A stretch of 61,240 bases of DNA. Source: Burkholderiaceae bacterium (lineage in GTDB: Bacteria; Pseudomonadota; Gammaproteobacteria; Burkholderiales; Burkholderiaceae_D). A program made the translations under genes and the position numbers. The notes beneath the pieces are model-generated. The model did not search any database and was not told the origin of the DNA. It worked only from the letters and a program-made list of their open reading frames with translations. The stretch spans positions 1 to 61,240 of the forward strand of contig JARLJG010000054.1 of NCBI GenBank assembly GCA_031291325.1, written 5' to 3'. Of this stretch, positions 34,581-43,620 are shown in pieces (position 1 is the first letter of the stretch; every line of letters begins with the position of its first letter).

Positions 34581-35171
34581 CTATCCGGCGATAAACTGGG
34601 TCGCGTTCCGGCCCTTGAACTGAGAATAAAAAGCCTTGATTGCGGCGATGTCGGCAGCGATATCGCCGGTCGGATCGAACACCGGCCCCAGTCCGCCGAT
34701 TTTCTTTTCGTAGTCGAGATAGGCCAGCACGATGGGCACTTGCGCGCCCAGCGCGATGTAATAGAAACCGGTCTTCCAGTCGCGCGATTTGCTGCGCGTG
34801 CCTTCCGGAGAAATCACCAGTTGCAGCGGGCCGCTGGCGGCTTTGATGGCCGCAGCCGCCGACGCCACCAGGTTGGTCGATTTATCCCGGCACACGGGAA
34901 TGCCGCCCAGCCAGCGCATCAGGCCGCGCAGGGGCGGTCGAAATATCTGTTCCTTGCCCATCCAGTAGACGTTGAGCTTGAGCGCAAACGCCACCATCAG
35001 CGTGTACGGCAAATCCCAATTGCTGGTATGCGGCGCGGCGATCAACACACTCTTGAAACCGCTGGACGGCAGACTGCCCTCTATTTTCCAACCTTTTAAT
35101 TTCAGAATGCGTTTCGCTAATGCGGTGAGGATTTTATTGAGGATGGGCGTGTCGAAAATGGTACGGTGCAT
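34581..35171 (-). CDS. 1-acyl-sn-glycerol-3-phosphate acyltransferase-like protein (PlsC family)
   Basis: A 196-residue acyltransferase with the PlsC core. The catalytic H-x4-D motif is PHTSNWD (about residue 48), and the second block is the EGTRSKSRDWKTGF segment (about residue 124), where the glycerol-3-phosphate acyltransferase signature EGTR is intact. It lacks an obvious N-terminal membrane helix and is shorter than PlsC (about 240 residues), resembling the small acyltransferases that modify lysophospholipids or other lipids. The acceptor is uncertain. It is convergent with lldR, 10 bp apart. Confidence 0.85.
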   Translation of the reverse strand: MHRTIFDTPILNKILTALAKRILKLKGWKIEGSLPSSGFKSVLIAAPHTSNWDLPYTLMVAFALKLNVYWMGKEQIFRPPLRGLMRWLGGIPVCRDKSTNLVASAAAAIKAASGPLQLVISPEGTRSKSRDWKTGFYYIALGAQVPIVLAYLDYEKKIGGLGPVFDPTGDIAADIAAIKAFYSQFKGRNATQFIAG

Positions 35172-35343
35172 GGTCGCCCGATCGGCGGGTTAAAAAAGAT
35201 GCCGTATTCCATCACAAAAGTTGTCCAATAGCGATACCAATTTCATAAGGTCCGCATGCAAAGCGCAAATTTTGCGAGCAAGCTTTATCGATCCGACATT
35301 TTCCGTCGCGTCAGTCAGAGCGTATTCTTGCTCGCTGCAAAAC

Positions 35344-36852
35344 TTAAAACTGCAAGGCCCCGGTCAAGTCGCCCATCGCCGGACGCAGACCCGGCAGCGG
35401 CTCCAGACCGAAACGGCGCGTGATGAATTTCAGGATCGACGTGGTGTCGTACGCGGTATGATCGACGTAGCCTTTTTTCGCATACGGCGACACGATCAGG
35501 GTCGGAATCCGATTGCTCGGCCCCCAGCGGTCGCCCTTGGGCGGGGCCACATGATCCCAGAAACCGCCGTTCTCGTCATAGGTGACGACGATCAGCGTAT
35601 TTTTCCACAACGGGCTGCGTTGAATCTGCGCGATCAGGTTGGCGATATGTTCGTCGCCGGCAGCCACGTCGGCGTAGCCGGGATGCTGATTCAACTTGCC
35701 TTCCGGCTTGTAAAACGCCACGGCGGGCAGCTTGCCTTGCTTGATGGCGGCCATCAAGTCCGCGCCGTCTTTCAGATGCGCAGCGCGGTCGGGCGTGCCG
35801 GGAGCGTAGCGCAAAAAGTAATTGAACGGCTGATGATGCGGCTGGAAGTTGATGCCGTCGGCGCCCTCTTCGTTATAGATCACCGCGCGTTTTGCGTCGG
35901 GCGCCTGCATGCCGTCCTGCAGCGCCTTGTTCCAGCCGCCCGCGTACCAGGCCCAACTGACCTTCTTGTCGCTCAACGCGTCGCCGATGGTTTTCTCGGT
36001 CTGCGGCGGCAGCGGGTACTTGGCGACGTCGGCCAAGCGATTGTCGCCACCTGCAGCAGGCGGAATGCCCGACGGCTCGTACGACGACTGCAGCGTATTG
36101 ACACCGTAACCGTCCGGCGTCACCGCGCCGTCCAGCACAAATTGCGGCGGGCCGTCCAGCGCGCTAGCCGGTGAAGTCGGCTTGCGCGCCAGCTTGTTGT
36201 CGCCACCCAGCGCCGCCACCTTCGAGGCCGGCGCATTCGGGAACACCGGCGTGCAGGCGCAAGCCAGCCACATGTGGTTCAGGAAAGAGCCGCCGAACGC
36301 GCCCATGAAAAAATTGTCCGCCAACGTGTATTGGCGCGCGATGTTCCACAACTTCATGGCCGAGCCGTCGTAGTAGCCCATCGTCAACGCGCCCGCGTCG
36401 GACACGGCCACATACTTGTCCATCTTGCCGCCGTCGATCTGTTCCTGGTTTTGATAGAAGCGATGCACCAGGTCGCTGGTTTCGACGGTAAACGGCTTAT
36501 GCACCTGCGCATCGTCCAGGCGGAAAGGCTGATTCGGCAGCCGTGGATAACTCGGGTCCGCCACCGGCGGCTTGCCGGTCCAAACGTCGGGCAAGCGCGC
36601 CAGCGGCGTGCCGTCGTTATCGACTTGCACGACGCCCAGCTTGGCATCGGCGATGCCATTGGCGCCGGGAAACAGGCCATACAGGTTATCGAAGCTGCGG
36701 TTCTCGCCATAAATGACAAGCACGTGCTGAATCTTCTGCAATTGCTTGTCGGTCACTGCATGCGAACCGGCGGCACTGGCCCCGACAGTAAGCGCGAGAC
36801 CGGCAAGTCCGCAGAGCAATGCGCCGGCTTGTTTGAGGTGGAATGTTGTCAT
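35344..36852 (-). CDS. Secreted phosphoesterase (phospholipase C / acid phosphatase AcpA family)
   Basis: A 502-residue exported enzyme with a signal peptide (about residues 1-28, ending ASAAG) and a phosphoesterase (alkaline-phosphatase fold) domain. The metal-site motif YGENRSFDNLYG near the N-terminus and VTYDENGGFWDHV later in the chain are family hallmarks, and HTAYDTTSILKFITRRFG is the usual C-terminal stretch. Relatives include non-hemolytic phospholipase C and AcpA acid phosphatase; sequence does not decide between them. It could scavenge phosphate from lipids or phosphomonoesters. It is transcribed alone. Confidence 0.9.
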   Translation of the reverse strand: MTTFHLKQAGALLCGLAGLALTVGASAAGSHAVTDKQLQKIQHVLVIYGENRSFDNLYGLFPGANGIADAKLGVVQVDNDGTPLARLPDVWTGKPPVADPSYPRLPNQPFRLDDAQVHKPFTVETSDLVHRFYQNQEQIDGGKMDKYVAVSDAGALTMGYYDGSAMKLWNIARQYTLADNFFMGAFGGSFLNHMWLACACTPVFPNAPASKVAALGGDNKLARKPTSPASALDGPPQFVLDGAVTPDGYGVNTLQSSYEPSGIPPAAGGDNRLADVAKYPLPPQTEKTIGDALSDKKVSWAWYAGGWNKALQDGMQAPDAKRAVIYNEEGADGINFQPHHQPFNYFLRYAPGTPDRAAHLKDGADLMAAIKQGKLPAVAFYKPEGKLNQHPGYADVAAGDEHIANLIAQIQRSPLWKNTLIVVTYDENGGFWDHVAPPKGDRWGPSNRIPTLIVSPYAKKGYVDHTAYDTTSILKFITRRFGLEPLPGLRPAMGDLTGALQF

Positions 36853-36969
36853 GGAGAGATAGGAGCTGAAAGGTGATGAACGAGGACGATAGAAGGCGAG
36901 AAAGGCGAACGCCAAGTGTATACCGAAAAAATGTCAAATAGATGACATAGAGTCTGGATCCCGGCCACC

Positions 36970-39360
36970 TCAGAGCATCAAGCGCTCGGCCATATTCCCG
37001 ATTCGTCGCACTATTAAATGGGTCGCCAGCATCCTCCACGCGAAAATCGCGCCACACGCGACAAAGACCAGGTAGGAGAGCGGATTCCTGAACAGCAGCG
37101 GCAGGAAGATTATCAGCAGCGATGCGAAGCCCAGGACCGCGCTGCCCAGCCAGCCGGCATTGACGGCGCGGCGTTCGGCCAGCCGGTCGACCAATTGCCG
37201 CATCTGCATGGCTCCGGCCTCGGCGCGCAATGCGGTCTTTTTCAGCGCCAGCCAGTCCGGGTCGCTCCGCCCGGATGCCTTGATCGTTGCCAGCAATTCG
37301 AAGTAGCGCTCCAACTCCGCGCGCAACTCGTCGGCGGCGCTCTGCCGCAGCATGTTGCGCCGGGCCAGCTTGCGTATCGACGAGATCGTTGCCGCCACTT
37401 CTTGCTTGGCTTCCTTAAGTTCGTCGAGGTCGGACTCGCGCCGCCTTTCGCCGCGCTCGATGTGGCGCTCGACGGCCTTTCTGGCTTCCGGCAACAGCGC
37501 TTCCAGCACCAGCAATTGCGCCGCGTCCATCGTTTGCGGATCGCCCAGTTCGGCCAGCCACGGGCAATGCGCCGTCAGTCCCAGGATTTCCGCGCCCAGC
37601 CGTTGGCGCAAGCGCTGACCCCATTGCGCATCGTAGGCCATCGCCAGCAATTGCGCATGCATGCTGGTTGGCGGCGGCGGCGCCGAGTCGTCGCTGCCAT
37701 ATAGCAGTCGGTCGTAATTGACCACTTCGTCGGCGCGCAATGCCGGCGCCTTGGCCTTGATTAGCGCCTGCCCGGCTTGCCAGGCGTCGGCGAACTGGTC
37801 GCAGGCGCGGTTCCACTTTTGCACGATGTCGGCGGCTTCCTGATTGCCGGCCGCCGCATAGACTTCCAGCACCCGGTATTGGTAGAGCTTGTCCAGCCAG
37901 CGCGCAGCCGCCTCGTCGCCCTTCAAGGCTTGGCCGGCGCGCGCCAGAATGGTCGGCAATTCGATCGATTCGCCGCGCCACACCGGCGGCAGGCCGGGCG
38001 CCAGATGCACGATAAATTTGAGCAATTGCACGTCGACCGAAATCTGCTTTTCATAGCGCAGCTCCAGCAGCACGCGCACCGCGTTCTGGTTCTTTTGCAC
38101 ATCGCGAAACCACGCCAACAACTGGCCGTTGCTGATATCGGTGACGCCGTCGCGCCAATTCCTGGCCAGGGCCACCGCCAGTTGCTCTGCGCTGTTGCAG
38201 ACTTCCTGGCCGACGTGATACGGCTCCTTGAATTCGACCGCGACGCCCTGCTCGACCGGCTCCGGCAAACTCAAGTCGTCGGCCAGCCAGCGCGCCAATT
38301 CGCCGCTGCCCCAGCGCTCTTTGGGATCGCGCAGCAGCAGGCCGCGCAGCAACTTGCGGAACTTGCGGTCGGCGACGCCGGCAAGGTCGATGTTACGGGT
38401 CGTCAAATGATGCAAAATCACCGCTTCTGACAAGCCGGTAAATGGATGCTTGCCCTGTATCGCTTCGAGAATAATCATCCCCAGCGACCAATAGTCGGCC
38501 TTGCCGTCGATCACGCCGGACAGGCTTTCCGGCGATGCATACGGCAGCGTGCGCGCCATGCCGGTAAAGCGTTGCGTGGCGTCCAGCACGGACGACGCGC
38601 CGAAGTCGGTCAGGATCAGGTCGAGCGGGTCGATGGTGCGCACCAGGATGTTTTCCGGCTTCAAGTCGCGGTGCAGCAAACCGGCCTCGTGCAGGCAGGC
38701 AATCGCAATCGCCAATTCGCGCACCAGCGGCAGCAGCAATTCTTCGCTGATCGGCCCGAAGCGCAGGTGTTCGCGCAGCGAGCCGTGCACGCAATACTCC
38801 ATCAGCTCGAACGCATAGCCGTCCGAGATGCCGGACTCCAGCACCTCGACCCGATGCGCCGGGTCGATGCGCGCGATGCGTTGTTGCACGTCGGGCCGGG
38901 GCGCGATGCCGTGCCGATAGATTTTCGCCACGCGCGTGGGGCCGCCGCCGTGCTCCTCGACCAGCAGCAGTTCCGCTTCCGATCCCTGCGTCGGCAACGG
39001 TTTGAGGATGCGATAGCGATCCCTGAGCCGGCTGGGCAAACTGAGCAAGCCTTGCAACAGTTCCGGCGCGCTCGCCGTCCCCTGCTCCGTCAGCGGGCGA
39101 TTGCAATACAAACAGGTGCTGCTGCCGGCGGGATTTTCTTGCGCACAATCCTCGTGCGGGCAGACGATGCTGCCCTGCGCGTCGGCCTTCGGCACAGCGC
39201 TTGCGGCGGCGGGCGCGGTGGGCGTTGCGGGCGTCGTTTGCGCAACGTGCCGGTCGACCAGGTCGACGCCTGCCAGCAATGCGCCGCATGCGCAGCGCAT
39301 CACCTCGGGCGCATTTTCGGCATCGCAGCTGGGGCAAACGCGCACGTAATCCGGCGTCAC
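36970..39360 (-). CDS. Zinc-ribbon Ser/Thr protein kinase with C-terminal membrane anchor
   Basis: A 796-residue protein: two N-terminal zinc ribbons (Cys 9/12/23/25 and 67/72/83/86), a Hanks-type kinase domain (about 115-370), a long helical region and two membrane helices near residues 735-785. Kinase residues are intact: Lys146 (VAKIY), HRD 230-232, Asn237 and DFG 252-254; the glycine loop is weak. The GTG start at 39360 follows directly on the stop of the radical SAM gene and has GGAGG six bases upstream. It is the last gene of a five-gene operon. It may phosphorylate another member of the set; the real substrate is unknown. Confidence 0.88.
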   Translation of the reverse strand: MTPDYVRVCPSCDAENAPEVMRCACGALLAGVDLVDRHVAQTTPATPTAPAAASAVPKADAQGSIVCPHEDCAQENPAGSSTCLYCNRPLTEQGTASAPELLQGLLSLPSRLRDRYRILKPLPTQGSEAELLLVEEHGGGPTRVAKIYRHGIAPRPDVQQRIARIDPAHRVEVLESGISDGYAFELMEYCVHGSLREHLRFGPISEELLLPLVRELAIAIACLHEAGLLHRDLKPENILVRTIDPLDLILTDFGASSVLDATQRFTGMARTLPYASPESLSGVIDGKADYWSLGMIILEAIQGKHPFTGLSEAVILHHLTTRNIDLAGVADRKFRKLLRGLLLRDPKERWGSGELARWLADDLSLPEPVEQGVAVEFKEPYHVGQEVCNSAEQLAVALARNWRDGVTDISNGQLLAWFRDVQKNQNAVRVLLELRYEKQISVDVQLLKFIVHLAPGLPPVWRGESIELPTILARAGQALKGDEAAARWLDKLYQYRVLEVYAAAGNQEAADIVQKWNRACDQFADAWQAGQALIKAKAPALRADEVVNYDRLLYGSDDSAPPPPTSMHAQLLAMAYDAQWGQRLRQRLGAEILGLTAHCPWLAELGDPQTMDAAQLLVLEALLPEARKAVERHIERGERRRESDLDELKEAKQEVAATISSIRKLARRNMLRQSAADELRAELERYFELLATIKASGRSDPDWLALKKTALRAEAGAMQMRQLVDRLAERRAVNAGWLGSAVLGFASLLIIFLPLLFRNPLSYLVFVACGAIFAWRMLATHLIVRRIGNMAERLML

Positions 39361-40017
39361 CTATGGCCTCCAACTGACGGTATCGAATGCCACGCCGCGT
39401 TGCGCGCACGACTGTTCCAGCGCCGCCATGTCGCCGCGTGCGGGAATGCCAACGTACCAGATGCGCTCGCCGTCCACCGCCGCCTGCATGCGCTTGGCCG
39501 CAGGGTCGGCGACGGCAGCGACGAACGCCGCATAACGGTCGCGCCCGCGCACCGACAGCGGCAGCAGCGGCTGGTTGGCCGAACCGCGCCATAGATGGGT
39601 GAGCGGCTGGTTGTCGATATACGGTTCCGGTATCAACGCATCGAGCTTGCGCAGCAATTTTTCATGCGCTTTTTGCAGCCGCGCAAGCGGATAGCCGCTA
39701 TAGCAGAGGATATCGAAATCGGCGGCGCTGTCGGCACGCCAGCGTATCAGGCCGTCCAGCAACGCGGCCAGCGCCTGCGGCTGGTCGAACGGCTCGCCGC
39801 CCGAGATCGTGACGCCATCCAACGCGCCGCCGCCGACTTCGCGGCACCAGATCAGCAATTGCGCCACCGTCATTTCGCGCCCCGCATCGCGCGCCCAGGT
39901 GTCTTGCGACACGCAGCCCTTGCAGCCGATGCCGCACCCTTGCAGCCAAATGCCGATGCGCCGTCCCGGCCCCAGCACGGTGACCGGAAAATGCGCCTTG
40001 TTGACGGCGATCTTCAT
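39361..40017 (-). CDS. NrdG-like radical SAM 4Fe-4S protein
   Basis: A 218-residue protein with the radical SAM cluster motif C28-x3-C32-x2-C35 (CGIGCKGC), GGEPFDQP and a partial SAM-binding fold, most like anaerobic ribonucleotide reductase activases and related single-cluster radical SAM proteins. No class III reductase gene is nearby. Its ATG overlaps the AAA ATPase stop (ATGA) and the kinase gene starts right after its stop, so it belongs to the same operon. It may modify or activate another member of the set (inference). Confidence 0.85.
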   Translation of the reverse strand: MKIAVNKAHFPVTVLGPGRRIGIWLQGCGIGCKGCVSQDTWARDAGREMTVAQLLIWCREVGGGALDGVTISGGEPFDQPQALAALLDGLIRWRADSAADFDILCYSGYPLARLQKAHEKLLRKLDALIPEPYIDNQPLTHLWRGSANQPLLPLSVRGRDRYAAFVAAVADPAAKRMQAAVDGERIWYVGIPARGDMAALEQSCAQRGVAFDTVSWRP

Positions 40018-41858
40018 GCCAGCGCCAGGGTCAGCGTGACGACCTTGTCGACTTCGGCCAAGCCGGTGACCGCCACTTTTTGCTTGCCTTCCAGGTCGAC
40101 TTCAAACAATGCGCGCGACAGCGGATTGATGAAGACCGACTCCAGCCGATTGCCGATCCCGCGCCCGCCGTTGCTCAAATCGGCAGTGCAACGATCCAGC
40201 AGCAGCGTGCGGATTTCCGGCGCCATCGCCAGTTGGATCTTGAACTCTTCGTGCAGCCGGCGCGCGATATTGCGCAGCATGCCGTCGAAAATGCGCTGCG
40301 CGACATCGGCAGTGATGAAATTGAACACCACGATGTTGTCGCCGATGCGGTTCAACAACTCGGGCCGCGACAGCTTGAATTTGAAGTAGTTGCCGATCGC
40401 TTCGCGCACCTTCGATTCCACCTTCTCGTACGGGTCGCCGGGCTGCACGTTTTGCACGCGCTCGCCCTGCGCGTCTTCGACGTAGATGCCGAGGTTGGAG
40501 GTGAACACCAAAATGGTTTCGGAAAAATAGGCGGTGTCGCCGCGCCCATCGGTCAGCCGCCCGTCTTCCAGGATTTGCAAAAATTTGTCGAGGATGCGCG
40601 GATGCGCCTTTTCGATTTCGTCGAACAGCACCACCGAAAACGGCTTCTCGCGCACCGCGTTGGTCAACTCGCCGCCGGCGTCGAAGCCGATATAGCCGGG
40701 CGGCGCGCCGAGCAACCTGGCGCTGGTATGTTCTTCGGCAAATTCGCTCATGTCGAAGCGCAGGTAGGCGCGCTCGTCGCCGAAAATCAATTGCGTCAGT
40801 GTCTTCGCCAACTCGGTCTTGCCGACCCCGGTTGGCCCGGCGAAGAACAACACGCCGCGCGGGCGGCTGCCGCCCGAACGCGCCTGCGCGCCGGTCAAGC
40901 CCATCACCGAGCGCTTCAAAATGTCGAGCGTCTTCACGACAGCCGGATGCTGGCCCTTGACGCGCTCGTCGATGAAGGAATGCGCATCGCGGATTTTTTC
41001 GCGCAGATAATCCTTGCGCCACGGATTGTCCAGCGCGCCGACCTTGTAGCAGCGCACTGCATCGTCGATATCCGGGATGCCGAGACCCTGGCGGTCGGCC
41101 AGTTCGGTGATGTCCGACAGCGCGGTAAGCGGCATGCCTTCGCAGCCTTCGGCGAAACTCTTGACGAAGCGGCTGCGCACGGCTTCGGCAGCGCCCGCAT
41201 AGCCGGCGAACAAAGGGGCCAGCAAGCTCGCGGCGGCTTGCCGCATCTCGAAATCCGGCTTGCCGATAATCAGGCTGGCCACACGCTCGCTATCGAGCGT
41301 GAACCACGACGGCAAATCCTGCGCGCGGTTGACCAGCCATAGAATCGGATTGTATTGCGGCGCGCCGCCGCCTTCGCGCGGCACCACCGGCGCGGCATTG
41401 AGCGACAATTTTTCGGCGGCCACGAAGAAGCGATGTTCGGCCTCGCTCAAGTGCTCGGCCTGGCGCGTCAGGCGCGAAGCGAAATCCAATACCAGCGCGC
41501 AACGCGCCTCGCGCTCGGCAACCAGCTTTTTCATCACGCCGGCCAAGGTCTCCAGGCTCATGACCTGGCTGCCGTTGACCAGCTTCAGATCGAACAGGCG
41601 CGTCGCCAATTCGCGCTGCGCCGGCTCGTCCGGGTAGACGCGCAAGCCATCGGCCGGGTCGTACACCAGGCATAGCCGATAATCGCGCTGCTTCAGGGTT
41701 TCCCACAGCGCGCGCAGCAACGGCACCAAGGCGGGGCCGGAGGCCGGCGCGGCAATGAAATTGTCGCGGATGCTGCCGGAGACGGCAAACTGCGAGCGGA
41801 TCGGCAGCAGTCGCTCCAGATCGAGCAGCCAGCGGGTTTTGATTTCTGTCACGATCAT
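40014..41858 (-). CDS. ClpA/ClpB-type AAA+ ATPase with unusual N-terminal half
   Basis: A 614-residue protein with a C-terminal AAA+ module of the ClpA/B second-domain type (about residues 300-600): Walker A GPTGVGKT (341-348), Walker B LFDEIEKAH (DE 413-414), and the GAPPGYIGFDAGG pore-region loop. The first 300 residues lack a Walker A but include an AAA-like LVLDFASRL strand, so they may be a degenerate AAA domain. This is not a full ClpB, which has two active modules and a middle coiled coil. It overlaps the radical SAM gene and lies 1 bp after the coiled-coil gene. A remodelling role on an operon partner is likely. Confidence 0.87.
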   Translation of the reverse strand: MIVTEIKTRWLLDLERLLPIRSQFAVSGSIRDNFIAAPASGPALVPLLRALWETLKQRDYRLCLVYDPADGLRVYPDEPAQRELATRLFDLKLVNGSQVMSLETLAGVMKKLVAEREARCALVLDFASRLTRQAEHLSEAEHRFFVAAEKLSLNAAPVVPREGGGAPQYNPILWLVNRAQDLPSWFTLDSERVASLIIGKPDFEMRQAAASLLAPLFAGYAGAAEAVRSRFVKSFAEGCEGMPLTALSDITELADRQGLGIPDIDDAVRCYKVGALDNPWRKDYLREKIRDAHSFIDERVKGQHPAVVKTLDILKRSVMGLTGAQARSGGSRPRGVLFFAGPTGVGKTELAKTLTQLIFGDERAYLRFDMSEFAEEHTSARLLGAPPGYIGFDAGGELTNAVREKPFSVVLFDEIEKAHPRILDKFLQILEDGRLTDGRGDTAYFSETILVFTSNLGIYVEDAQGERVQNVQPGDPYEKVESKVREAIGNYFKFKLSRPELLNRIGDNIVVFNFITADVAQRIFDGMLRNIARRLHEEFKIQLAMAPEIRTLLLDRCTADLSNGGRGIGNRLESVFINPLSRALFEVDLEGKQKVAVTGLAEVDKVVTLTLALA

Positions 41859-41859
41859 C

Positions 41860-42930
41860 CTAGGATAACTTCATCGCTTGCGTTTGGGCGGTTTGACGCC
41901 CGTCCTCTTCGTCGGCAAAGCGCGGCAGCTTGCCGGCATCGACCAGTTGCACCGGCAATTCCCCGGCCTGCAAATGGCGCGTTACCTCGATGTGGACGCC
42001 GCGCGCGGCCAACGCCTGCAAGAGCGCCGGGAACTCGGTGCACCAGCGGTCCTCGGCCAGATGATCGAGCACGCTGCGCTCGTTTTCGCCTTGCGCCACC
42101 GCCCGCAGCACGTTGAAATTGACAGCGCCGGCCTTGGCGTCGACCCGCATGCGCACCATGTAGTTGCCCCAGCCCTGGCGGCGGAAATGCACGACGCCGC
42201 CTTCGACGAACAAGGTGTCGGCGATGTCTTCCACCTGGTAACCAAGGTCTTTGAGCGATTGGGCGACGATCAGTGCGGTCGCTTGCTGCACTTGACTGCG
42301 CTGCTGCGCCTCGATATGCGCCTGGATCCGGGCGCGCAATTCGGTCGCCAGCAAATCGGCACGCTCGCCCGGCGGCGTCTGTTCCAGCTCCAGCGCGATT
42401 TTCTGGATCTGGTCCGGCGCGGGCCCGAGATGCGCGATGCGCGCCAGCAGGCGTTGCGCAATTTTCTGCGGCAGGGTCAGGTTTGCTGCAAGCTGGGGCG
42501 CAAACTCGGGCAGATCGGCAAACTCTTCGGCGCGGCGCGCCGCTTCGGTGAGCAGGATGCTGCGCAATTGCTCGGTCAATTCCTGCAGCGCGCGCACGTA
42601 GGCGGCGACTGCGGCGCTATCTTGCGCGTCCGGCGCTGGCGGGCGCGCATCCTGCACCGCTGCGGCGATCTGCATGTTGGCAGCCAGTCGGGCGACCGCA
42701 TCGAATGCCGCTTCCGCCGCTGCCGCTTGTTTGCCCCGCGCTGCCTGGCCGCGCGCGTCCGCCGCGCGCTGACTGTTTTGCAAGGCGTCGGCTGCCTCCC
42801 GATGTTGCTCGCGCAGCGTCGCCGCCTGTGCATAGCCGTCGGCCACCGCATTGGCTGCCTGCATGCCGGCAGCCAGCAGCAAGGCCATCAAGGGGTCGGT
42901 CGTGACGAAGCCGCTTTTCGGTCCGCTCAT
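41860..42930 (-). CDS. Unknown alanine-rich coiled-coil protein of the five-gene operon
   Basis: A 356-residue protein I do not recognise. The first 130 residues are alanine- and glutamine-rich with heptad-like spacing (for example AAGMQAANAVADGYAQAATL), suggesting a long helix or coiled coil. The C-terminal 130 residues look globular, with LIVAQSLKDLGYQVEDIADT and GGVVHFRRQGWGNYMVRMRV. No signal peptide, membrane helix or catalytic motif is visible. It lies 1 bp upstream of the AAA ATPase gene in transcription order and probably forms a complex with it (inference). Confidence 0.75.
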   Translation of the reverse strand: MSGPKSGFVTTDPLMALLLAAGMQAANAVADGYAQAATLREQHREAADALQNSQRAADARGQAARGKQAAAAEAAFDAVARLAANMQIAAAVQDARPPAPDAQDSAAVAAYVRALQELTEQLRSILLTEAARRAEEFADLPEFAPQLAANLTLPQKIAQRLLARIAHLGPAPDQIQKIALELEQTPPGERADLLATELRARIQAHIEAQQRSQVQQATALIVAQSLKDLGYQVEDIADTLFVEGGVVHFRRQGWGNYMVRMRVDAKAGAVNFNVLRAVAQGENERSVLDHLAEDRWCTEFPALLQALAARGVHIEVTRHLQAGELPVQLVDAGKLPRFADEEDGRQTAQTQAMKLS

Positions 42931-42968
42931 GCTGCGCCAGGGGTGAACATTTTCAAGCTGCGCCCAGC

Positions 42969-43385
42969 CTATTCGACGATCAGCCCGTAGGTCACCTTCT
43001 TGCCGATCAAGGCCGACATCAGGATGAAGGCGTTATCGGCTTCTTTCTCGAAGCGCTCGGTGGCGCCGGGGCCTTCTTCGACCAGATTCCAGATCCAGGC
43101 GGAAGTGATGAAGGACTTGCCGAAATCGATTTCGCAGATGATCGCTTCCTGATCCTCGGCGCCGGATTTGTAGCGCACCAGGCGCGCGGAATGGCCGGTT
43201 CTGGCGTTGACCGCCTGCAGATCGCGGGTGACGAATTTGGTCGGCAGATTCGCTATCTTGGACTCGTGGCCGTGGGTGGTGTGCAAGGGCGACAGCAGCC
43301 CGATGATTTCGCGGGCCGTCAAGCCAGCCGATACTTCTACATCCAATTCAATATTGCGCGTGCTCGCCTTTTTCGCTTTGGCCAT
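42969..43385 (-). CDS. Unknown small protein, first gene of the five-gene operon
   Basis: A 138-residue protein I do not recognise. It starts MAKAKKASTRNIELDVEVSA, is soluble-looking, mixed alpha/beta in composition, and has no cysteine motif or signal. It ends FILMSALIGKKVTYGLIVE. The ATG at 43385 is preferred over longer frames because the upstream sequence lacks coding character. It is the first gene of the operon, 38 bp before the coiled-coil gene, and is a good candidate for the modified substrate or sensor of the AAA/radical SAM/kinase set (inference). Confidence 0.75.
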   Translation of the reverse strand: MAKAKKASTRNIELDVEVSAGLTAREIIGLLSPLHTTHGHESKIANLPTKFVTRDLQAVNARTGHSARLVRYKSGAEDQEAIICEIDFGKSFITSAWIWNLVEEGPGATERFEKEADNAFILMSALIGKKVTYGLIVE

Positions 43386-43521
43386 GATCGTCACCTCGTA
43401 GGATAGAGCTAAATAGATTGTCCCGATCGAGTATGGAACGGGCGTCGGTACAAGTTTGCCATCGAATCGCAAATATAGCCAGTGCCCTGCCGTTTGAGAG
43501 TACTGAGGAACTTTCATAATC

Positions 43522-43557
43522 CCTCCGTCTTTCCCGCGTAGGCGGGAAAGACGGAGG
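43522..43557. repeat. 16-bp perfect hairpin between tetR and the five-gene operon
   Basis: Arms CCTCCGTCTTTCCCGC and its perfect complement flank a 4-nt GTAG loop. It lies about 65 bp past the TetR stop and 137 bp before the operon start on the same strand. It could end the regulator transcript, but no T-run follows; it resembles a dispersed REP-type hairpin. Confidence 0.75.
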
Positions 43558-43620
43558 TCTTGCGCATTGCGTTGATATTTCCCACACGGTTTGAATCGCA
43601 CCCGCTCGTTCAAGCGACGC

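Noticed and set aside
38446-39594. Long + strand frame opposite the kinase gene
   Set aside because: The kinase carries intact catalytic motifs; the opposite frame has none and is a compositional shadow.
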